Of a DNA stretch of 13,999 nt, positions 6,280-11,967 are shown piece by piece. The first letter of the stretch is position 1, and every line of letters begins with the position of its first letter. The notes beneath the pieces are model-generated. The model made no database searches. It saw only the letters and a list, made by a program, of their open reading frames with translations, and was not told the origin of the DNA. Source of the stretch: an uncultured Clostridia bacterium (lineage in GTDB: Bacteria > Bacillota > Clostridia > Oscillospirales > CAG-272); assembly GCA_947304475.1 (NCBI GenBank), contig CAMZBE010000007.1, positions 1 to 13,999 on the forward strand, given 5' to 3'. Made by a program: the position numbers and the translations under genes.

Positions 6280-7191
6280 GCAGAGAAAAAACGTGAGAAG
6301 GAAAGCGATCATACCCGCTGTGATCTTCCCTTTGAAATAGGTCGCGGGCGGGATCCCCGCTTCTTTCAGAACCGAGACGGTTTGAAAATGGACCGATAAT
6401 CCGGAAAAACAAACTGCAAACGCAACGAGTGGGATCGCGGGGAACGGGAAGGAAAGCCTTGCGGCGCAAAAGGCGCCGTTTCCGACCTCAAGGAGAGCGT
6501 ACAGGAAAGCAAGGGGAAGACCGAGCGGAAGAAAGGCGGACAAAATAGAGGAAACGACCGAAAAGAAGCAGACGAACCCCGCGATCCGGACGCAGGTCTG
6601 CGAGGCGTGCAGGATCGCGGAGACGGGATCGGGGGAACAGGATGCTGTATTCGCTGAAACAACCGTCGGCAACGGTCTTTTGGGGCGAAAGAGCAACCCG
6701 ACGGTAAGCGAAACCGGGATCTGAAGCAGATAGAGCATCCATCCAATACGTACGGAACCGAAGAGACCAAGACCGATCCCGCCGACAAGAAAAGCCGGGC
6801 CCGTGTTGTTGACGAACGATAAAAGGTATTCGCCTTCTTCCCGAGTGAGACGTCCTTCCCGGACGTCGGTTGAAACCGTACAGGCACCGACGGGAAAACC
6901 AGCGAGAAGTCCGCAGATCAAGGCGACCGCTCCGCGCGCGGACACGCCGAACAATCGATGAAAAACGCGACCGAACGTTCCCTCGATCCACCCAGACGGA
7001 CGGGAAAAGAGGAGTTCGGTCAAAACCAGTGACGGAAAGACCGAGGGAATCACGGCGCGGTAGCATAAATCGAGCCCCGACCGAACGCCGGCTGCGGCAA
7101 CCGAAGGGTAGGCAAGGATCAGAAGGAACGACGCAAGACACATAGAGAACAGGACGCGGTCTTTGGCGTGTACGGTCATATCCTTCATCAT
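6268..7191 (-). CDS. ylbJ: Sporulation integral membrane protein YlbJ (SpoVV)
   Basis: YlbJ/SpoVV is a mother-cell membrane protein; in Bacillus subtilis it is needed to move dipicolinic acid across the outer forespore membrane. The protein is hydrophobic throughout, with many membrane segments (for example 12-34, 86-104, 137-168, 204-232, 250-266, 288-304). It carries nucleoside-recognition/gate-type motifs: GLLAGFPVGA (94-103), SFVNNTGPAF (125-134) and a second half-repeat near 235-270 (EVGNGA, FSGLSVHF). I start it at the ATG ending at 7191, giving 307 residues. GAGGAG (7199-7204) sits 7 nt upstream there, whereas an earlier in-frame ATG at 7251 would overlap yqfC and has no such site. It is divergent from yqfC. 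The small Cys-rich gene lies 39 nt downstream, without an intervening terminator. Confidence 0.92.
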   Translation of the reverse strand: MMKDMTVHAKDRVLFSMCLASFLLILAYPSVAAAGVRSGLDLCYRAVIPSVFPSLVLTELLFSRPSGWIEGTFGRVFHRLFGVSARGAVALICGLLAGFPVGACTVSTDVREGRLTREEGEYLLSFVNNTGPAFLVGGIGLGLFGSVRIGWMLYLLQIPVSLTVGLLFRPKRPLPTVVSANTASCSPDPVSAILHASQTCVRIAGFVCFFSVVSSILSAFLPLGLPLAFLYALLEVGNGAFCAARLSFPFPAIPLVAFAVCFSGLSVHFQTVSVLKEAGIPPATYFKGKITAGMIAFLLTFFLCLTK

Positions 7192-7216
7192 GCGTCGACT
7201 CCTCTGCACATAGGAT
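7188..7216 (+). promoter_or_regulatory. Candidate sigma-E promoter of yqfCD
   Basis: TCATGCG (7188-7194), 14 nt and CATAGGAT (7209-7216) resemble the sigma-E pattern (KMATATT, about 14-15 nt, CATANNNT). The -10 fits well; the -35 is only partial. Initiation near 7223 would leave a 27-nt leader containing AAGGAAGGGG (7232-7241), 8 nt before the yqfC ATG. Sigma-E control of yqfCD is known in Bacillus; its presence here is inferred. Confidence 0.4.
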
Positions 7217-7223
7217 TTAGGGA

Positions 7224-7253
7224 ATGATATGAAGGAAGGGGTTGCGATCATGA
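7224..7253 (-). promoter_or_regulatory. Candidate sigma-E promoter of ylbJ
   Basis: On the minus strand TCATGAT (7247-7253), 15 nt and CATATCAT (7224-7231) fit the sigma-E pattern. The predicted start is near 7217, giving a 26-nt leader that includes the GAGGAG site of ylbJ. This promoter lies across the predicted 5' end of the yqfC transcript, and the yqfC promoter lies across the ylbJ 5' end. Confidence 0.4.
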
Positions 7254-7525
7254 AAAAAAGTACCTTCGGAACCGGGAAGAGCCGTGGGTTCCGTCTGGAA
7301 TGGGATGGGAGAGCGAGCGGCGGTGTGCTCTATCTTTTCGGCGTACGGTCGTTCGGGGAGTACGAAGAGAAACGAAAGACCTTCGTAACGGGGACGGGGC
7401 AGGTTTCGGTTTACGGCGAGGGGCTTACGGTACAGACCTATCGGTCTGGGTGTGTTGAAGTATGCGGAAAGATCTTCGGCGTTTCTCTTGATCGGGAAGG
7501 GGCGGAGCCCGATGTATCTGACTGA
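7250..7525 (+). CDS. yqfC: Sporulation protein YqfC (YabP/YqfC family)
   Basis: YqfC is a small sporulation protein made in the mother cell in Bacillus; its molecular role is not established. The 91-residue product is close to the usual length of about 93. Its central part (EKRKTFVTGTGQVSVYGEGL, then a VEVCGKI strand ending near 75) has the beta-rich pattern of the YabP/YqfC family. I start at the ATG at 7250 because AAGGAAGGGG lies 8 nt upstream; an ATG at 7229 has a weaker site. The 3' end overlaps yqfD by 14 bp in another frame, implying translational coupling. The yqfC-yqfD-phoH order strongly supports the name, since the sequence alone is short and diverged. Confidence 0.88.
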   Translation: MKKSTFGTGKSRGFRLEWDGRASGGVLYLFGVRSFGEYEEKRKTFVTGTGQVSVYGEGLTVQTYRSGCVEVCGKIFGVSLDREGAEPDVSD

Positions 7526-8669
7526 CCGTCTTTTCGGGTGGCGGGAGATTACGGCGGAAGGGAAGACTGCAAAGGTCCTGACCGATTTTCTCCTGAAAGA
7601 GAATATTCCGGCAGAAATACGTGTAAACGGGGAAACTGCGACCGTCCGTGTCGGACGCGCGGCTGGGAAGAAGATCGTCAAAGAACTTTCCGGAAAAGGG
7701 TTATCCGTATGCGTGGGCAAACTCTGCGGGTTGCCCGCGGTACTCCGTTCGGTAACGGCTCGACCGGGGTTGGTTTGCGGGGTGGTTCTTGCCATTCTCC
7801 TTTTTGCTTTTGCGCGCACGCGCGTTTGGGACGTTCGGATCGAGGGCGACGGAACGGTCGACGAGGACGTAATCCGGGAGATCGTTTACGCCGCGGGTTT
7901 GCGACCGGGGGTAAAACTGCGGGAGATCTCTGCCGAGGACGTGTCAAGTGCGTGCCTTCTTCACGAGAACGTTTTCTCGGGTGTCAACGTTTCGGTTTCG
8001 GGTGTGGTGGCTAAGGTCGAGTGGATCGGGCGGGAACGCGGGGAACCCATCGCGTCTCCTTCTCCCGACGGCGGCGTCAATATCGTCGCGTCCTGCGACG
8101 GTGTGATCGTATCGGTCGAACCGACCTGCGGGACCGCGGTGGTCGTGCCGGGACAAACGGTACATAAGGGCGATCTCCTGATCAGCGGGGTGACGGGCGG
8201 GGGAGCAGTCCGGGCAAACGGGAGAGTGACGGCGAACGTAACGCGGGAATTCACGGTAACCGCTCCGAAAACCGTTACGACGAACACGGTTGCGGAAAAG
8301 AAAGCGGTTTCGGTTTCCTTGCGTCTGTTCGGCGAAGAGTTGTTCTCCTTCGGTGCTGGCGGGGACAGCGCATCCGAAAAAGAACTGACGCTTCCCGGCG
8401 GGATCGTGCTGCCTTTTACGATTCGCGTCGGGTATAGGCACGAAACGGTTCCCCTGACGAAGGAACTGACGGAGGCGGAAGCGGCGCAAAACGCCCTTTA
8501 CCGCTTGCGGTGGACGGTTCGGGAGGCGTTGGCGGAGGGTGAACTGATCCGTCAGGAGATAACGGGCGGCTTTTCCGACGGCGGATATACTGCGACGGCA
8601 AAGACCGAATATTTGATAAATATCGCGAAACCCCTTGCATTTACCGTCGGGAACGAGTACAATAAATAG
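7512..8669 (+). CDS. yqfD: Sporulation protein YqfD
   Basis: YqfD is a single-pass membrane protein of the sporulation programme (sigma-E regulon in Bacillus subtilis). The 385 residues match the usual length (about 385-400). An N-terminal cytoplasmic domain (1-84) is followed by a membrane helix (85-101, LVCGVVLAILLFAF). The large remainder, outside the membrane, begins with a POTRA/FtsQ-like stretch (WDVRIEGDGTVDEDVIREIV). Later come a GTAVVVPGQTVHKGDLLISG segment (about 211-230), typical of a biotinyl/lipoyl-like hairpin fold, and the family C-terminus with an EAAQNALYRLR helix. The ATG at 7512 lies inside yqfC, with GGCGGAG just before it. The end of the gene holds a promoter for the following housekeeping operon. 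Biochemical function is unknown for the family. Confidence 0.92.
   Translation: MYLTDRLFGWREITAEGKTAKVLTDFLLKENIPAEIRVNGETATVRVGRAAGKKIVKELSGKGLSVCVGKLCGLPAVLRSVTARPGLVCGVVLAILLFAFARTRVWDVRIEGDGTVDEDVIREIVYAAGLRPGVKLREISAEDVSSACLLHENVFSGVNVSVSGVVAKVEWIGRERGEPIASPSPDGGVNIVASCDGVIVSVEPTCGTAVVVPGQTVHKGDLLISGVTGGGAVRANGRVTANVTREFTVTAPKTVTTNTVAEKKAVSVSLRLFGEELFSFGAGGDSASEKELTLPGGIVLPFTIRVGYRHETVPLTKELTEAEAAQNALYRLRWTVREALAEGELIRQEITGGFSDGGYTATAKTEYLINIAKPLAFTVGNEYNK
8635..8663 (+). promoter_or_regulatory. Sigma-A-type promoter for phoH-ybeY-era-recO-mutS2
   Basis: TTGCAT (8635-8640), a 17-nt spacer and TACAAT (8658-8663) lie within the last codons of yqfD. Initiation near 8670, just past the yqfD stop, leaves about 31 nt including AGGAG 5 nt before the phoH ATG. 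The first ten bases (TTGCATTTAC) are identical to those of the PEPCK promoter. It would uncouple essential housekeeping genes from sporulation-specific yqfCD. Confidence 0.65.
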
Positions 8670-8700
8670 TGGAATATTATAAAAAAAGATAGGAGCGACT

Positions 8701-9732
8701 ATGCCCGAAAAAATCGTCACCACGTCATCCGAGGCAGTCACCTCGGTCATTTTCGGTACCTGTGACGAGAACGTCAAGGCGATCGAAGCCAGATTCGGCG
8801 TCCGGATCGCGAATAAGGGGGCGAACCGAAACGGTATCGGCGACGCGATCCTCGTTTCGGGATCGGATCCAGAAGGCGTACGGCTCGCCGCCGAAACGCT
8901 TGAATATCTGAAAAGAATGACGGCGGACGGAGATACGCTCTCCGAGGGGAGCGTCACCTACGTCATTTCGTCGGTCGAGAGCGGAGAGGCGGAGGATCTC
9001 GGATCGCTTTCCGACGTGATCTGCGTGACCATGAAGGGGAAACCCATCCGTCCGAAGACCGTCGGGCAGAAGAAATACGTTGACGCGATCAAAAAGAACA
9101 CCGTGACGATCGGCGTCGGTCCCGCCGGAACGGGCAAGACCTTTCTTGCCGTCGCGATGGCGGTCGAGGCGCTCCGCAACAAGAAAGTGTCGCGCATCAT
9201 CCTGACGCGTCCCGCCGTCGAGGCGGGCGAGAAACTCGGTTTTCTACCGGGGGATCTGCAGAGCAAGATCGATCCTTATCTCCGTCCGCTCTACGATTCG
9301 CTCCACGATATGTTCGGCGCTGAGAACTATCAGCGGCATCTCGAACGCAATACGATCGAGATCGCGCCGCTCGCCTATATGCGCGGACGGACGCTTGACG
9401 ATTCGTTCATTATTCTGGACGAGGCGCAGAACACGACGGCGGAGCAGATGAAGATGTTCTTGACGCGGCTTGGCAACAACTCGCGCATCGTGGTCACGGG
9501 AGATCCGAGCCAGACCGACCTGCCCTTCGGAAAGAAGAGCGGACTTGCCGTCGCGACCAGGATCCTGAAGGGGATTGAGGGGATCGCGGTGCATCAGTTC
9601 ACCGAGCGCGACGTTGTCCGTCATCCGCTCGTGCAGAAGATCATTACGGCGTACGACCGTTACGAACGCGAAAGGAAGAACGAGGGACCGCGGACTTTTT
9701 CCGCCCGCCGGTTCTCCGAAAATAAGAAATGA
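8701..9732 (+). CDS. phoH: PhoH family ATPase
   Basis: This is a cytoplasmic P-loop ATPase of the PhoH/PhoH-like family. Members are linked by context and some experiments to RNA metabolism with YbeY and Era; the exact substrate is unsettled. The 343 residues are typical. An N-terminal KH-like region (about 10-90) precedes the ATPase core. Walker A is GPAGTGKT (140-147), followed by the family stretches ILTRPAVEAGEKLGFLPGDL (167-186) and YMRGRTLDDSFIILDEAQN. Walker B is FIILDE (236-241), and the sensor-type GDPSQTDLP is at 267-275. The ATG has AGGAG 5 nt upstream. The TGA overlaps the start of ybeY (ATGA, 9729-9732). No 7TM-HD phosphodiesterase gene separates phoH from ybeY here, unlike in many Firmicutes. 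Confidence 0.96.
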   Translation: MPEKIVTTSSEAVTSVIFGTCDENVKAIEARFGVRIANKGANRNGIGDAILVSGSDPEGVRLAAETLEYLKRMTADGDTLSEGSVTYVISSVESGEAEDLGSLSDVICVTMKGKPIRPKTVGQKKYVDAIKKNTVTIGVGPAGTGKTFLAVAMAVEALRNKKVSRIILTRPAVEAGEKLGFLPGDLQSKIDPYLRPLYDSLHDMFGAENYQRHLERNTIEIAPLAYMRGRTLDDSFIILDEAQNTTAEQMKMFLTRLGNNSRIVVTGDPSQTDLPFGKKSGLAVATRILKGIEGIAVHQFTERDVVRHPLVQKIITAYDRYERERKNEGPRTFSARRFSENKK

Positions 9733-10244
9733 TGAAAAAGACCGTTCACTACCGTCCCGAGGGACCTTCGCTGCACGTTGATTTTTCAGCCGTCAATATT
9801 CCCCTCAACGTCGGATTTGCCCTGAAAAGCGCCGTCCGGACGGCGATCGTCGCTACCTTGAAACACGAGGAGTTCTTCCGCGACGCGGAAGTTTCGGTCA
9901 CGTTCTGCGACGACGCGCACATCCGCACGTTGAACGCCGAGTACCGCAAAAAGGACGCGCCGACCGACGTTCTCTCCTTCCCGATCTACGAGAAGGGAGA
10001 GGCGTATTCGACGCCCGATACGCCGGTTCTGCTCGGCGATATCGTGATCTCGCTCGAACGTGCCGAAGAACAGGGCGGGAAGATCGGAAACACGCTTGAA
10101 GAAGAGGTCTCGTTCCTCTCCGTTCATTCGACGCTCCATCTTCTCGGGTACGATCATGAGACGTCGCAGACGGACGAGGACGAGATGTTCTCGCGTCAGA
10201 AGGAAATCGTCGACGCGATCCGTTCGGGCGAATGGGACGCGTGA
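9729..10244 (+). CDS. ybeY: rRNA maturation endoribonuclease YbeY
   Basis: YbeY is a zinc-dependent endoribonuclease required for 16S rRNA 3'-end processing and 70S quality control. The 171-residue product has the UPF0054 signature: HSTLHLLGYDHE (133-144) with zinc ligands His133, His137 and His143. The conserved Arg73 lies in NAEYRKKDAPTDVLSFP. GDIVIS (103-108) is also typical. The start ATG overlaps the phoH stop, and an adjacent second ATG at 9732 is equally possible. Era follows after 22 nt, so the pair of 30S maturation factors is made together. The dgkA and cdd genes that often lie between ybeY and era are missing. Confidence 0.96.
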   Translation: MMKKTVHYRPEGPSLHVDFSAVNIPLNVGFALKSAVRTAIVATLKHEEFFRDAEVSVTFCDDAHIRTLNAEYRKKDAPTDVLSFPIYEKGEAYSTPDTPVLLGDIVISLERAEEQGGKIGNTLEEEVSFLSVHSTLHLLGYDHETSQTDEDEMFSRQKEIVDAIRSGEWDA

Positions 10245-10266
10245 CGAGCAGCAAGAAAGGGAAACG

Positions 10267-11157
10267 ATGAAAAGAACGGCGTTTATTGCTATCGTCGGGC
10301 GTCCGAACGTGGGGAAATCCACTCTTCTGAACGCGATCCTCGGGGAGAAGATCGCCATCACGTCGAAACGCCCGCAGACGACGCGCAACCGCATTACGGG
10401 GATCCATACGGTTGGGGAAGATCAGTTCGTCTTTCTCGATACGCCCGGCGTACACCGTCCCCGGACCAAACTCGGGGATTATATGGTCAAAACCGCGACC
10501 GGCGCGCTCGGGGATTCCGACGCCGCGATCCTGGTCGTCGAGCCGCGTGGCGCCGTCGGGGAGATCGAAGACGAGATCATTCGCCGGATCGAGGGTTCCC
10601 AAACCCCGTCGATCCTCGTGATCAATAAGGAAGACACCGTCAACGCGCCCGAGATCGCGAAGACCATCGAGGCGTACGCCGCCCGTCACGATTTCGACGC
10701 CGTGATCCCGATCTCGGCGAAGAACAAGCGCGGGATCGACGCCGTTCTCTCGGAATGCGAACGGTATCTTACCGAGAGCGTCTGGTTTTTCCCGGAGGAT
10801 GAGATCACCGATATGCCGGAACGGCAGATCGCCGCCGAGATCATTCGGGAAAAATTGCTTCGCACGCTGGAAGAGGAGATCCTGCACGGGATCGCCGTCA
10901 CCATCGAGGAATTCTCCGAAAAGAAAGATATCGTCAGGATCCGCGCGGAGATCTTTTGCGAAAAGCAGAGCCACAAAGGCATCATCATCGGAAAGAACGG
11001 CGCGACCTTGAAGACGGTCGGTTCCCACGCGCGGGAAGACCTTGAACGGTTTCTCGGCGTGAAGGTGTTTCTCGATTTGTGGGTGAAGGTCAAGGAGAAC
11101 TTGCGCGACCGCTCTTCGCTGCTCTCCAACTTTGGATATAAGGAAGACGGACAATGA
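10267..11157 (+). CDS. era: GTPase Era (ribosome biogenesis)
   Basis: Era is an essential GTPase that binds the 16S rRNA 3' end during 30S assembly. The 296-residue protein has all expected parts: G1 GRPNVGKST (11-19), G2 threonines at 38-39, G3 DTPG (58-61), G4 NKED (120-123) and G5 SAK (150-152). A C-terminal KH domain follows, with the GKNG loop at 242-245 and the family tail WVKVKENLRD. The frame is open farther upstream, but the ATG at 10267 is preferred: it has GAAAGGG nearby and begins directly with the G-domain strand (MKRTAFIAIVG), while the extension overlaps ybeY. The last 4 bases (ATGA, 11154-11157) overlap recO. Confidence 0.98.
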   Translation: MKRTAFIAIVGRPNVGKSTLLNAILGEKIAITSKRPQTTRNRITGIHTVGEDQFVFLDTPGVHRPRTKLGDYMVKTATGALGDSDAAILVVEPRGAVGEIEDEIIRRIEGSQTPSILVINKEDTVNAPEIAKTIEAYAARHDFDAVIPISAKNKRGIDAVLSECERYLTESVWFFPEDEITDMPERQIAAEIIREKLLRTLEEEILHGIAVTIEEFSEKKDIVRIRAEIFCEKQSHKGIIIGKNGATLKTVGSHAREDLERFLGVKVFLDLWVKVKENLRDRSSLLSNFGYKEDGQ

Positions 11158-11945
11158 CGCTGACCGAAGTCAAGGCGCTCGTCATACGGACGACCGACCT
11201 TTCGGAATCCGACCGCCTGATCCGCCTTTACTCCGACCGTTTCGGCATCGTTTCGGCTTACGCGAACAACAGCCGTTCGCTGAAAAGCCGGTATATGGCG
11301 GCGGCGCAACTGTTCTGTTACGGGAACTACGTCCTCTATCAGAAAGGGGACAAGTTCTGGGTGCGCGAGGTCGAACTCGAAAACAACTTCTTCGGGCTTC
11401 GCGCTTCGATCACCAAGACCGCGCTCGGCTCGTATTTCTGCGACGTTCTCTCCGAGGCGGGAACGACCGATCCCGACGTTTCGCTTCTGCGCCTGATCCT
11501 GAATTGCCTTTATGCGCTCGAAAAGGATCTTGCGCCCGAAGCCAAGATCAAACTCTGCTTTGAGATGCGCTGCGCCGCGGCGCTCGGGTTTATGCCCGAT
11601 CTCTCGGGTTGCTCGGAGTGCGGAAACGACGAAGGGGAACTCTATCTCGACGTGCTCGGCGGGACCTGCACCTGTAAGGATTGCCGCGAATACGCCGCGT
11701 CGGTGCGTCAGGAAGGCATGGTCATCACCGAGGGGGAAGAGGAACGCAGACCCGTCCTGATCCTCTCGCCCGGCGTCCGCGCTGCCCTCCGCTACGTGAT
11801 GGAGTGCCCGATCGAACGCATCTTTTCCTTCCGCGTGTCCGACGCCGACGAAGAGGCACTTTCGGTTGCGGCGGAACAGTATCTGCTGCATCACCTCGGA
11901 CGCGGGTTCGACACCCTCAAATTCTATAAGGGAGTATCCGGCTAA
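11154..11945 (+). CDS. recO: DNA repair protein RecO
   Basis: RecO loads RecA with RecR (and RecF) on SSB-coated single-stranded DNA and anneals complementary strands. The 263-residue protein has an N-terminal OB fold (about 1-80, with TDLSESDRLIRLYS and GIVSAYA). A helical domain (KIKLCFEMRCAAALGFMPDL, 131-150) leads into a zinc finger with Cys153-x2-Cys156 and Cys174-x2-Cys177; an extra Cys172 lies close by. The ATG overlaps the era stop. era-recO adjacency is conserved in Firmicutes. The product ends FDTLKFYKGVSG, similar to other RecO C-termini. Confidence 0.96.
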   Translation: MTLTEVKALVIRTTDLSESDRLIRLYSDRFGIVSAYANNSRSLKSRYMAAAQLFCYGNYVLYQKGDKFWVREVELENNFFGLRASITKTALGSYFCDVLSEAGTTDPDVSLLRLILNCLYALEKDLAPEAKIKLCFEMRCAAALGFMPDLSGCSECGNDEGELYLDVLGGTCTCKDCREYAASVRQEGMVITEGEEERRPVLILSPGVRAALRYVMECPIERIFSFRVSDADEEALSVAAEQYLLHHLGRGFDTLKFYKGVSG

Positions 11946-11967
11946 ACCGGCGAAGGAGCCGTACAGA

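Noticed and set aside
7192..7251. Longer ylbJ with 20 extra N-terminal residues
   Set aside because: It would overlap the divergent yqfC start, the extra residues are unlike a YlbJ N-terminus, and GAGGAG sits 7 nt before the ATG at 7191.
7226..7252. ATG at 7229 as yqfC start
   Set aside because: The clear ribosome binding site AAGGAAGGGG lies downstream of it and serves the ATG at 7250; the shorter product also matches the family length.
10060..10266. N-terminal extension of Era
   Set aside because: The extension is Arg/Ser-rich shadow sequence within ybeY; Era proteins begin just before the G1 strand, as at the ATG at 10267.
11907..11913. TTCGACA (0A box on the minus strand) in recO; another at 12307-12313 in mutS2
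   Set aside because: Both lie inside coding sequence far from any promoter, where a GC-rich TTC-GAC codon pair produces them by chance.
11938..11950. CCGG-CTAAA-CCGG hairpin at the recO stop
   Set aside because: Four base pairs with no U-tract is too weak for a terminator, and mutS2 follows after only 22 nt.
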